Of a stretch of 64,000 nt of DNA, positions 33,541 to 44,110 are shown piece after piece (the first letter of the stretch is position 1; each line of letters starts with the position of its first letter). Source of the DNA: Tyto alba (Eukaryota; Chordata; Aves; Strigiformes; Tytonidae); the NCBI RefSeq assembly GCF_018691265.1, contig NW_024881283.1, positions 10,535,731 through 10,599,730 on the forward strand, in the 5' to 3' direction. The notes below the pieces were generated by a model. It did no database searches. It was not told where the DNA came from and saw nothing but the letters and a program-made list of their open reading frames with translations. A program made the translations under genes and the position numbers.

Positions 33541-34450
33541 CGGGAAAGACGTTCCTGGCTCTTTCTGAGCCCCACAAGGCAAAAGAAAAGAGACGTGGAT
33601 GGAAATGAATGTTGAAAATCTCAGCTTGCTCCACATTTGAGATATATCTGAATACTGTTTCAAGGAAGGCGAAACATGGTCCAAAGTCAACACAAATGAC
33701 ATAGAAATTAGCTTAAAAATGCACCTTATTTTAACGAACGTGATGCGGGGGAGGCTTTTTTTACCTGCAGTTTTGCATTACTTTCCCAGCTCTGCAGGAG
33801 AAGCTTTCCTCTGCTACTGGAAGTCTGTAGGGCATTCCTCATTACAGAGAGAGGTTTTTTGGCAAATTATTAGTCAAAACTCTGTTTTTATTGATAATGC
33901 AGCATGATGCTAAGCAGAAGTGTTCTGCTCCAGCTCCGCTGGGACTCGCCCAGTGTAAAATAAAGCCCCATGCCTGCAGCACGAGCACGCGGGCTGTGTC
34001 AGGCCGGTGGCAGCAGCTCGGGGCAGAGGAAGGCTGAGGCAGAGGAGCACGGGCCGAGCCCCAGAGCTGGCACCCGCGGGAGGGGGCCGGGCCGGGGTCG
34101 GCAGGACGGGTCACTGGGGGGGATGCAGGGACACATCTGGATGTGGATGTGGACGGATGACAGTGGAGACAACAGCGGGGCTGAGCCAAGGCAGATCGGG
34201 TGGACCCGTGTGTTTCTGATTCCCACATAAAGGCTGGTGGTGTAGAAAACAAACAGCCAGGAAACAGGCAGCAGTGAGCACCCCAATAGCAGCCCTGACT
34301 GCCGTACGTGTCAACTAGGACTCTTAAAAAGCTGGAGTTATAAAAAATAAATAAAGGAAGCATTCTTGACTGCTGCAAACACCCCAAATTACAATCCTGG
34401 CTTTTAACACCCCATCTGCCGGGCAGCACTAAAAAATTAATTTAGTGCAG
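33541..34450. other. AT-rich sequence with a central GC-rich block
   Basis: This is AT-rich to about 33,960, GC-rich to about 34,170, then mixed. No gene or repeat was recognised. Confidence 0.3.
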
Positions 34451-35272
34451 CCGATGACAAGTGTGGAGGGTGGTGTCGGCGGGCTGTGCCCGTCCCCCGC
34501 AGCGCGGCCGGGGGTCGGCCCGGCCCCACGGCTTCTCCCCGGTGCTTCGGAAGAGCTGGAGCGAGCTGATGAGCTCTGGAGCAAAAGCCTGCTGTTTGAT
34601 GCAGGATTTAACATCGGGTCAGCTGGAAGGCTTTCCAGCACCTGGCTGAGGCTCTGAGCACAAAAGGCGTTCGTCAGAAAGTATTTCACCTTGATAATAC
34701 TCTATCGTGCCTATTCTGGCAACTGCCTCAGACGCACCGCTACGGTTATTTGGGGAGTTTAGTTTAGTACAGGCTTTTCTCCCATTTGGTATGTCCCTCT
34801 CAAGGGATTGCTGCCTTTCATTGCAGGGACCATAATCAGATTCTTCACGTATTAGTAATTACCTAGGAAAAAGCCATAAATATAAGGAACGTGTCAGTGC
34901 TTCCTAAAGGTACCAGTAGTTCCTTCCGGAGAAATTAGTTATCTGTGAAAATCAGACCGAATAAATAACATTCTCCTGGAATATCTGATATAATTCATCA
35001 TTTTGGAGAGTTTAAGACTAGGGAGGACCACTGGGTCCTCTGCTCTCACCTCCTGTGGACGATGGGCCATCCCAGTTCGCCCGGCTGCGTGTGCGTCTCT
35101 CGTGCGGCTGCCTAAAGCGGAGCTGGTGTGTGGGCTGGGCTCCTCCTCCAGCGCGGAGAGCACAGCCCTTCGCCGGGCACAGCGCTCATGTGGCGTAAGG
35201 GCGTCCGTCTCTTTTCTGCCTAATAGGAACACTGCCCCTAACCCCCCTTCCATCTGTCACCTTGTTTTGCAG
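34451..35272. other. Mixed unique sequence upstream of a putative exon
   Basis: A small CpG-rich patch lies at 34,480-34,560. The rest is AT-rich to about 35,030, then mixed. The last 30 bases form the pyrimidine tract of a strong splice acceptor ending at 35,272. Confidence 0.3.
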
Positions 35273-35315
35273 GCGCTGCCCGGGAGTGGAGCGGAGCCAC
35301 CAGCCGCGGCTGCAG
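35273..35315 (+). other. Putative 43-bp exon (splice-bounded)
   Basis: A C/T-rich tract from about 35,240 leads to TTTTGCAG, and 43 bases later CTGCAG is followed by GTGAGC, a near-consensus donor. The enclosed sequence is GC-rich. No frame gives a recognisable peptide, and no partner exons were identified. Both signals are individually good, but such pairs occur by chance. Confidence 0.15.
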
Positions 35316-36359
35316 GTGAGCGTCAACGCCCAGAGAACCGGTGGGAAAAGCCACTTGGCAGACAGGGTTCACTGGTGTTCTTGCTCCTGGTTCTCACCTT
35401 TCAAGAGAGGGACAAAAGGACCTAGCTGCTTTCATTTTAATTAGTGTCTAGTCTCTGTTGCAACTTGACATCTTCATTTAATTTTGTTTGCAGTATACAT
35501 GTAGAGGAGAATGATAATGTAATATAGTAATGATCATTCCAGAGACAGTCACTTATTCAAAATATTACTCCTGTTTAATCAGCGCCGTTGAGTGATTTAT
35601 TGACTTGCATAACCAACCTTGCCTGGCGTCTCACTGTAATTAAAAGAACTACATTCCTGGAGTCCATCTGCATATAATAAATTGTAAAAAAACGTGTCAG
35701 GGCAACATTAATACTGATGATTCTCATGCGTGACAGTCGAGTCCCGCTGAGCTGGGGCTCATCCTCTTCCCGCTGGTGAGGCCACCCGCCAGGCAGGAGC
35801 TGGAGCTCGGGGAGCAGGGGGTCCCGGGGGGCTGCAGGAGCAAACCCGAACACTTCGGTCGTGTCCAGCTGAACCAGAGCAGGTGCATTTAGGGCTTTTC
35901 CTGGGAGTGCTCTGCAGGGATAACGCTACGGTTTTATCAGATGGAGTTGCCCGATGCCTTCGCGGTTTATGGAGGGAGGGCAGTGTGAGGAGGAACTTGG
36001 TGATGCTCAGCCTGGAGCGGAGCAGACCCCGAAACTGGGGCAGCAGCCGAGAAACCCAAATCAGCCGCTCACTTCGATCCAGGCCTTGGCAGGAGTCGGT
36101 GCATTCGCAGCCTCAGAGGCAGAAGGCGACGGTGACACAAGTGTTTGAAATCTGATCAGTAAATCTGATTCTCCTGGCTGAGCCGCAAGGAACGCGAAGG
36201 CGAAGGTCGTGCTCTCTCCCCCGTTCCTGTTCCCCCTCGGCGCCCTCCCCAGCGGCTCCTGTGACCTGCCACGTTGGGTCACCCTGGGCCCACTGATAAT
36301 TTCACTTCTATTATCAGAGGGTTTGTGAAAATCAGTTTTTTCTTCTTGAGTCAAATTCC
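35316..36359. other. AT-rich to mixed unique sequence
   Basis: This is AT-rich to about 35,740, then mixed. I see no recognised repeat or gene. Confidence 0.3.
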
Positions 36360-36620
36360 AACAATCAAAACTCAGAAGTATTCTGAAAAAAAATGTAGTG
36401 GAAGATGTCAGCTTGTCGAGAAAAGAACAACTGTCAAAACCCAAAGATTTTCTGCCAAAACCCACTGAAAAATGTTGGCTGAAAACTGCAGAGGGAGAGA
36501 AGCCGGTCCAAAAGAGTCAGTTTGGGTGTCGTCAGCCTTTTTTTTTGACAAAAACTCTAAATATTTTGAAGAAAGGGGACAGATTTCAGGAATTTCTGTT
36601 TTCAGTAGCTCCATCTTCTG
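36360..36620. other. Possible ancient interspersed repeat with AAAA/TTTT-rich pattern
   Basis: This segment has the look of old amniote repeats: recurring AAAACC, CAAAAACC and TTTTTGACAAAAA-type strings on both orientations. I could not match it to a named family. Confidence 0.15.
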
Positions 36621-36780
36621 TGAGTTCTGACCTGGAATTCTGTGCCGGTGCCCCCAGCTTGCCCCAGCACCAGCGCCCAGACCCGCGGGAGCGGCGCAGG
36701 AGAAGATCCTTCATGGTTTCGATGGAGCTTGGCTGCTCATCAGTGCTGGGACGCTGCCCCAGGGCCCTCCCCAGGAAAGG

Positions 36781-36840
36781 GCAGGTTACCCGAGTGGTTA
36801 GGGAAGAGGGTCACCAGTTCAGCTTCCATTTCTGCTTTTT
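36781..36840 (+). mobile_element. Possible relic of a tRNA-derived SINE
   Basis: CGAGTGGTTAGGG (36,791-36,803) resembles a Pol III A-box of the type in sauropsid tRNA-derived SINEs, and AGTTCAGCTTCC (about 36,817-36,828) resembles a degenerate B-box, followed by a TTTCTGCTT stretch. The two boxes are closer than in a full tRNA domain, implying a deletion of roughly 15 bases. No intact tRNA cloverleaf can be drawn. Confidence 0.25.
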
Positions 36841-38030
36841 GCTTGGTATGACATTTTTTCCCTCTAATTTACCCGGTGCTGATTTTCAAGCGTTGTGGAA
36901 GAATGACGACTTGAGTCTGGCTTTGGCCTGAGCCACTCTTGGCTTAGCACCGCCGGTGCCAAGCGCTGCACAGCGCCCGCGCACGCTGATCAGCGCGGAC
37001 ACTAACGAGCTCAGCGCCGTGTGGGCAGGGAAGGGAACGATCCGGGCAGCTCACGGCTGCCCCAGGAGGGTGCTCGGGGCTGCTACCGGCGTCAGCCACG
37101 GCCGGCACCTTGCTCCCAGCCAGGGAGGATTGCTACGGGGGAGGTAAACAGGTTCTGGCTGTGGAAATGGAAAGCAAAAAGCAGCTGCCTGCAGTGAAAC
37201 CAGCAGCCTGAGGCAGGCAGCTCGGAGAGGGCTGGGGGAGAGGCAGGGAAAGGGCACGAGGTGCTACAGGGCAGAGAAAACCAGCTGGTTGGCACTCAAC
37301 TCTCACCCGAGGCTCTTATCCATGTGTTAAAGTGTTGTGATGTTATTAAAATGCTGGGAAAGGACTTAACATGCTCCCTTGCCTTTGCTGCTTCGTGCTG
37401 TGCTCGTTGAGCTGTAGTGGTGTGAGACCAGCGTGTTGCGTGATAAGATCTTCACATCCAGCCTAAACCAACCCCCCACGATTGCACAGCCCTGGCAGAG
37501 GGGGGACCTGGGGAGGCAGCCGTCACCGACCGGCCGCCCTCCCCGTGGCCTGCTTTCAGCTCTTCTCTCTCCACCAGAAAATTCACCACAGGACAGAGAT
37601 TTTTATTGCCCAAACACTTCTGCAGTTTCGGGTGCTCTGGCCGGGATCCTCCCGCGGCTGCTGTCAGCTCTCCGCTCCTTCCAGCATTTCTGTCTCTTCT
37701 CTTGTGCGTGAGCACTGCGCTGCTGTTGCTTATCAAAGATTTTTCCCTTGGCACTTTTTCAAGCCAATATTTTCCTTAGCAGCTTCTTCCAGCTCAGAGA
37801 TGCAGAGGTTTGGGCATTTGCCTTTCCCTTTAGGTTTGATGTCAGTTGTTCTTCAAGATAATGGAAGGGTGATGAAGAATTCGGGGTCCTTGGCCACCCA
37901 CTCCAAATAATTTCATAGGAACTTATTTTATTTCTCCTGTTAGGCATGGGAACGGGCTCACAACCAAAGCACTTGACCATTTCCCCCCAGGCTAACTTGG
38001 CTGTAGCTGCTGGCAGCGCTGCGATCCCGG
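36841..38030. other. Mixed unique sequence
   Basis: Small GC-rich patches (about 36,940-37,140 and 37,490-37,560) lie within otherwise unremarkable sequence. No gene was recognised. Confidence 0.3.
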
Positions 38031-39060
38031 GGTGGGGGTGACCCGGCGCGGCGGTGGGCGTCCCATCCGTCCGGAGACGTGGCAGAGGCAGGAGGTGCAG
38101 GTCAGCTGCTGGCGCAGGCAGAGCCGCATCCCGCGGGGCTTGGTGGCCCTTGGAGCCACCACAAGACTATTTCATGCTTGGGGAGCTTGACAAGCAGGAG
38201 TGATTTATGGCTCCTGGGTTTGATTTTCATTGTTACCGAGAGCTGTGTGTGCCACTCCGGTGGTGGGATAACCCAGTGTGAGCCACAGTCAGAAACTTTG
38301 GGGGTTTTCCATTTTAAAATTAAAGCTGTAGCTGATGAACTGTGCTGTGAGAAGGAACAGGAGCTTGAAGGGGAGTGAAAGGTGTCAAACCCCGACAGTT
38401 CCCCTGCAGCATCTGCCTGCGAGAGGAGCAGCACACGCGTGTCTGCGCCAGAGCGGAGGAGCAGCGCAAATGCCACGTGTGCACGTGAGAGAAAGCACAA
38501 AGGCGTGAGAGCAGGAAGAAATCATAACCAGTTGCCCGAATCGCCTTGCCGTACCTCCGGGAGCCAGCCAGGCGTGCGGCTGCGTCCTGGGAGGAGGCGG
38601 TGGGGACACTCGGAGCCATCGCAGCCCCCGGGTGCGCGGGGTCACAGGGAAGTGCTGCTAAAAGCCTGTCACCAGCCTGCCTGCTCCCGGGCTGCCCTCG
38701 TCCCTCCCCAGGCTGTCACAGCGAGGGCGCCGCGTCAAGACGGGGCGTCACGTTGCAGCCGTGGGTCACGGCCGCAGGAGCATTTACGTGGGAAGGGGCT
38801 GCGTGGCCGGCCCAGGCACGTGTGAGTGGGTCGGGGGGCAGAGCCGGTGCTGCTGCGGCTGTGCCGGACTCCGTGCCACGCACCGCCCCAGCTCGGGCAC
38901 TGACCCACACGGTCCTGCCCCACACATGCCGTGCAGAGGCGTCGGGGCCGTCCCCTGCCCCTCTCCAGGCAGGGCACGGAGGTGGCAGATGCTGGAAGGT
39001 GGCAGCGAGAGGTGGCTTCCAGCCGCACTTGGTCACAGATAACGGCTAAACGATCTGTCA
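38031..39060. other. Mixed sequence, GC-rich from about 38,540
   Basis: A CpG-containing block spans about 38,540-39,030, with overlapping open frames on both strands. No domain was recognised. Confidence 0.3.
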
Positions 39061-39740
39061 CCTCTTTTATTTTCTACACCACCCCCCCCGGTTTTCATGT
39101 TCTGTGTGTGCTGAATGCACGCCATCGTCTCAGCAGACCCCGTCCAAGTGCCTTCAGAGAGACGCTGGTGGTCCGGCCGCTGGCTGCCCGGGGGTGGCCC
39201 TGTCCCAGCCAGGGGCCAGTGCCAGCTCCACGCCCGCACCTGGGAACGTCCCAGTTCTTGGCAGTTTTAGGTGTTTGGTGACCAGCTGCGGAGCAGGAAT
39301 CGGGACGCAAAGCTGGGCTCCTTCCAGGCCTTGCACACACGGCTTCGGCACGCTGTGGGTGCACAAGGACAGAGCAGATACCCCCAGCCAGCTGCTCTGT
39401 GCCTAATGCGCCTCTTGCTTCTTGGAAGCACTGAATAAGGTTGTATGATTTAACACTCAGGCGGGCGAATAATATTTCTCTGTCTCTGCTGTGCAGCATG
39501 ACTGCGTTGGTGCTGTGAACATCAGCACAGGCTGCTGTGAGCACGGCTGCGTGGCGTGCAGCGGGACAGCCTGCACAAGTGCCCCGCTGCGGTTTGTACA
39601 GCAGCCCCCGCGCTGGGCTCCCCTCCAGGGCCCGGCCTGCAGCTGCAAAGCAGAGTTTGCAAGGGCTCAGCATCAGGAGGGAAAATCATTCCCGTCTAGA
39701 AATTATTCACTGCTGTGGAAATAGCGTTGGCTCTTTGTTA
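39061..39740. other. Mixed unique sequence with a strong acceptor and a cysteine-rich frame
   Basis: A pyrimidine tract ending TGCTGTGCAG at 39,496 makes a good splice acceptor. A frame through it (39,491-39,724) encodes a 77-residue peptide rich in cysteine in its first half. No matching donor, domain or polyadenylation signal is evident, so no gene is called. Confidence 0.2.
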
Positions 39741-40100
39741 GAGTGCAGCAGGCGTGTAACAGCCAGCTGGAGGAGAGCGGCTCCCTGCGGTGCCAGAGGG
39801 TGGGCTCAGGGGGGTCCCCAGCAGCGGAGCCCCTTCCGCAGCTCGCTGCCCCTGGGCAGAGCCAGCGGCCGGAGCACCCGCCTCCCTCGCGCTCGCAAGA
39901 TGCGATTGCCACCTACAGTCCCCGCTCCCGCATTTCTGCTCGGCAGCGGGAAGCTCCCGCAGCTCGGCCCCGGGCCTGGGCGCCGCTCGCTCGCACTCCG
40001 GGCTGCGCGCTTGCAGCCGCGCGCGGGGCAGGGGCAGGCGGACGAAGCCGCAGTGGTGCAGCGATTTCGGGTCTCCCCATGAAGGAAGCTCCGGGCCGGG
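39741..40100. other. CpG-rich block
   Basis: This is a compact CpG-dense block, richest at about 39,830-40,050. Frames are open on both strands. It is a possible CpG island without an assignable start site. Confidence 0.4.
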
Positions 40101-40481
40101 ATGAGCTGGTAAATGCAGAAAGAACAAGGAAAGCCCAGGGGGTTTGGCCTTCCCAGCTGGGGCCGGTGGGAGCGAGGATCCGGAGAACGCAGGTGCCTGC
40201 ATCGTGTCCCCATCCGCTCGCGGGACCCGGGGACCCATCAGCGTCCCACCGCCCTGCTCAGCCAGCAGCGCCCGGCAGCAGGGGCTGCCCCCACCTGGGG
40301 TGCGAGCCCCATCCAGCAGCCCAGAGACCCGCTGGGACCCGGGGCTGCCTCTGCTTCGTCGTTATTTAATATTTGCGTTGACTTTGATTGCAACATGTTG
40401 CTTTCCTGATGCTTGTGATTAAAGTGGAAATGAGTCATCCAACATGTCAGCTGGGCACCTTTTCTCCGGATGCTGCAGATA
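40101..40481. other. GC-rich then AT-richer sequence upstream of the 24-bp array
   Basis: This is GC-rich unique sequence to about 40,360, then AT-richer up to the array. No gene was recognised. Confidence 0.3.
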
Positions 40482-40643
40482 CACCAGCACCGAGCCCCAC
40501 AGCAGCACCAGCACCGAGCCCCACGGCTGCACCAGCACCGAGCCCCACGGCTGCACCAGCACCGAGCCCCACAGCAGCACCAGCACCGAGCCCCATGGCT
40601 GCACCAGCACCGAGCCCCACAGCAGCACCAGCACCGAGCCCTG
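40482..40643. repeat. 24-bp minisatellite, 7 copies
   Basis: The core CACCAGCACCGAGCCCCAC is repeated at 24-bp steps from 40,482. The five-base linker is either AGCAG or GGCTG (order AGCAG, GGCTG, GGCTG, AGCAG, GGCTG, AGCAG), so two unit types are interspersed. The seventh copy is truncated. The period is a multiple of three, giving eight-residue repeats in every frame, including low-complexity frames on both strands. None is called as a gene. Confidence 0.95.
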
Positions 40644-42000
40644 CACCATCCTGCCTGGGCAAGCGGCTGCTCTGCTCTTGCTGCAGCAGTTCTGGAAACC
40701 CCCCAGCTGGGACCCTGCACTGGACCCCGCGGCTGTGGTGGGATAAACCACCCCCCCAGCCTGTGACTGCTGGTGCCTGGAAAGGCATAAACTGGGAGAG
40801 TTACAGACAATCTGATTAATCTGCCCTGACTCCGATCAATTCACAAATATTCCAGATTACTTGAGGCATAGATCGGCAGAAAATTTCTGATTCAGGTCAT
40901 AAAAAAACAAATGAAGACTGTGCTGAAGTGGAAATTACCTTCACACAGGGGAAGAGAAGTTACGTGGATTTCTGCGGCTCCCAAGTATTTACATTGCCTT
41001 CAGCCCCGCAGTCAGGCCCTCAGCACACTGTAGGCTTTGGTTTAATTGCTATTTAATCTTTCGTTCGAGGCTGTGAAAGAAACTAAGATTCACACACTGG
41101 GTTTTATTGTTGTGAGCAACTCTGTGCTGTGGAGCAGGGGGTGATTTGCTCCATCCCCGTACGTGTGAGAGAGGGACTTCTGGGGTCCCCAGGCAGCTCC
41201 GCACCCCGGCTGACCCCGGCCCCTGGCGCAGACCCCACGGACGCAGGTATTTTCCTCCTGGCGCATTCGCCCACTCCTGCCTCCTGCGTGTGCAGTGCCT
41301 GGTGCTCCTCCTACAGCCTATTTACACTGCCTAGACAACACAGCCCTATCCCCATCTGTGATTACAAATTAGCAGCCTAATCCTAAATACCTTTTTTGCC
41401 TGAAGATGCTTGTCTAAATCTGATTTTTATTCTGTCTTTACCAGCTGCTCCTGCTTCTGCCCTTAGTAATTTATTTTGCATGTGACCTACCCTGGATTAA
41501 AAAAAGGCTGTCTGATTTTCTCCAGTGTTAAATGTCCTTCTAGCTGGAGGTGGTGTTTTGTGTTCTACAATACAAGGTGAGCTCTGCCAGCATAGAGGTC
41601 TCTTCTTTTCCTTGGGATTTATTGACTACAGTGAGGTCCGGCTCTAATCTTCTCCTCTCACACCCTGTTTCTTTCCCTAAGAACCACTAAGCTCCTTGAG
41701 TCTCCTCTATCATCTCCGGTACGGGCAGAGCTCTGCTGGCTTACGCCCTGCTCACTCCTATTGAAGTGCAGGGCAGTGCTGTGCAGCCAAATCAGCGCTG
41801 GTTTTTTGCCTTGAATAGCCTGTTTTATGCATGCTCTGGGGAAGAGAACCAGCCTCACTAACGACTAAAATCCTTCCAAAAGGGTTTTATAATATTTCAG
41901 ATAAATCTTACTAATGGTAAATCCAGCTATTCACTCCCAGCTCTTCGTGCATAGGATTTGACCCTTTATTATGTTAATGCGAGCGTTCGGCGGATGCTGT
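40644..42000. other. Mostly AT-rich unique sequence
   Basis: After a GC-rich edge to about 40,780 this is largely AT-rich with frequent stops, apart from a GC-richer patch near 41,140-41,290. No repeat or gene was recognised. Confidence 0.35.
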
Positions 42001-42702
42001 TGGCAGTCCCGTTTGGCCTCTCCATCTCCCCCATCGCCTGCCGGGGGCAATCCCCAGCCCCTGAGCCGCAGGTCCCCGAGCCCCCAGCCCCAGGCTCGCC
42101 CCGGGTAGTGCTGGGGGGTGGCTGGGGGGGCCTTGGCCTCCGGGATGGGGACAGGGGAGCCAGGCTGGGATTGCCAGCCCGGGGCAAGGGGCACCAGCAG
42201 CACCTGGACACAGGTTTTTGTTCGAACCGCCATGGATCTCTTCAAGCTCCAAGGGAGGGGGCAGAGAAAGTGGCCGGTTTGTCTGGGGCACTGCGAGTGG
42301 GGGCTGCTTCCCTCGTTCTGCCGTTCTCTCTCCTGGCTGCGGGTGGGTTTCCGGGCTCACCGGTTGCCCCCGGGGCAGCCACCACTGTGGGATTTCTGTG
42401 CGCTTGTGCGCTCCCCCGCAGCTGTTTGCACACACAAGGCTGCACCCGGCGTGTGTGTGTGCAGACACAGGCCCCAGCCTCGACAGCAAGAGCAAATCGC
42501 TCTGGGTACGTGTGTTTCTGCTCTGCATTTCAAGTCAGTGCTGTTGTGCAGACAGAGTGATATCCCTGGGATCCAAGCTAGGAGATGAGCGAAAAATTAC
42601 ATCAGGGTCTTACTAAAGAAAGAAAAGCAAGAACATAAGAAGCTTCAGAAAATGTTCTGGGGAAATTTATGTTTTGGCATTCCTACCTCCTGCCTGTCTG
42701 GG
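42001..42702. other. GC-rich then mixed sequence
   Basis: A GC-rich block lies at about 42,000-42,230, followed by mixed unique sequence with a short GTGTGTGTG run near 42,452. Overlapping frames of up to 200 codons occur in the GC-rich part without recognisable domains. Confidence 0.3.
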
Positions 42703-42723
42703 GCTTGTCAGCAGCTGACAAGC
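42703..42723. other. 21-bp perfect inverted repeat
   Basis: GCTTGTCAGC, one A, then GCTGACAAGC. The arms are perfect 10-mers. It contains a CAGCTG E-box and outward-facing TGTCA/TGACA half-sites five bases apart, as does the inverted repeat at 19,822-19,836. Function unknown. Confidence 0.9.
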
Positions 42724-43092
42724 AGTAAATGAAATGGGCAGACGCTGCCAGCTGCTAGTGCGAGCGCCGGTCTAGTTCTTCCTCTGCCACCCAGCTCCGC
42801 CAGCCTGAATGGAAGGTGCAAAGCAAAAATCTCCGAGCTGCTCCCTTCCCTCCCCGCTGCTGCGGTGGGAAGGCCAGGGGAGCACCCAGCCAGCAATTAT
42901 CTCATCAACAACCTCCGTGTCTTACTTTTTCTGGAGGCAGCTATTAGCGGCGTGAGCCGTGCATCCTCCTGCGACTTTATCCTCCAGCGTAGCAAAGCCC
43001 ACAGGGCTTTACATCGCTCACAGGTTTCGCGGGGGGACTTTGAGGTGCCAAAGCTTTGAGATTTCTGAGGATGTTTCTGCTTCTCTCTGTAG
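42724..43092. other. Mixed unique sequence upstream of a putative exon
   Basis: The last 22 bases form a strong pyrimidine tract (TGTTTCTGCTTCTCTCTGTAG) that ends at the acceptor AG at 43,091-43,092. No gene body was recognised upstream. Confidence 0.3.
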
Positions 43093-43236
43093 GAAGCGCT
43101 CTCCCACTCCTGCTGAGCCGTGCACGATGCTGCCCCGGGCGCACAGACGCAGGCCCTGGAGGGAGCAGATCTGAGCCCCGAGGAGCTCCGGTGAAAGCAG
43201 CCGTACGAGGCTCAGCGGGGAGCAGAGTGTTCGCAG
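43093..43236 (+). other. Putative 144-bp exon (splice-bounded)
   Basis: A near-ideal acceptor (uninterrupted C/T/G tract then TGTAG, ending 43,092) and a strong donor (TTCGCAG followed by GTAAGC, from 43,237) bound a 144-bp segment. One of its three frames is open through the whole segment, encoding a Ser/Arg/Ala/Gly-rich peptide with no recognised domain; the other two have stops. A frame starting upstream at 43,056 begins with a short hydrophobic stretch. This could be an exon of an unknown or non-coding transcript, or a chance pair of signals. Confidence 0.2.
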
Positions 43237-44040
43237 GTAAGCCCCCAGAGCCGGAGCAGACCTTGAGATCCCAGCCCCTGCCATCCTCCCAGGCTGTTAG
43301 CAGCTCGTGCTGGAGCAGGGTTGCCTTCCCTGATTGCTAATTTAGATTTTCACGCCATCCCACACAGTGGAATCAGGGGAAATAAAATTACAGACTTATT
43401 CACTCTTTTTGTACAGCTGATGTGCTGATTACCTGTCAATCACAGAATTGCATTAACATCTGACAGTGTGTGCATAACAATTACCCCCATCAAATTAAGG
43501 AAACCTTTCACACTCAGAGACAGAGAGAGGGAGGAAATTCAATCAGCATAATTAGTTCAATCAGAAAAGAACTTCTTTTCATCAAGAAGGGGAAAAACGT
43601 ACAGCAAAAGCAGGGCAGGAGACAGGTATCTCTCAGGGCTGAGGGGCTGGCTCACGCACACACCGCAGCGATGCTTGGTGCGGGGTGGCCGAGGGCTCCT
43701 CGGGTTCCCGTGCTTCCTCCCCACCCACGTTTTCCCTCTCCTGGCTCCCCAAATCCTTCTCTGTAGTTTCTGGGCGAGCTCCTTCCCGGAGGCTCTGCCC
43801 CCCCGGCTTTCCCAGCCCACCTCCGGGGAGGAGAAGCGGGAGGAGGTGGGTTCCCACCTCCCCTCCGGCGGTTCCTCCCCTCTGCACCCCAAAACGGCAG
43901 CCGGGGGAGGCGGGTGCGCGGGGATATGGGGGTGCAGAGGCTGCCTCGGCTCCGTGGGACTCGAGCGGGGCCACGCGGCGTGGAGGCAGCATGCTCTCGC
44001 GGGAGGATTTGTTTCATATTCCCCGAGGAGAGGGATTATT
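43237..44040. other. AT-rich then CpG-rich sequence
   Basis: This is AT-rich to about 43,650, then a CpG-rich block to about 43,990 with overlapping open frames on both strands. No gene was recognised. Confidence 0.35.
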
Positions 44041-44110
44041 AATGCTAATTACTAACAGCAAAAACAAGAGCGAGAAAGAAGAGCTCAATTAGCAACAATG
44101 CAAATGAAGC
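44041..44110. promoter_or_regulatory. Homeodomain/SOX/POU motif cluster (putative)
   Basis: CAATTAGC (44,086-44,093), AACAATG (44,094-44,100) and the exact octamer ATGCAAAT (44,098-44,105) lie side by side, and TAATTACTAA is just upstream. Side-by-side homeodomain, SOX and POU sites are typical of developmental enhancers. Regulatory function is inferred. Confidence 0.25.

Noticed and set aside
36781..36840. tRNA gene
   Set aside because: Only A- and B-box-like fragments are present at an abnormal spacing; no acceptor stem or cloverleaf can be drawn. At best a SINE relic.
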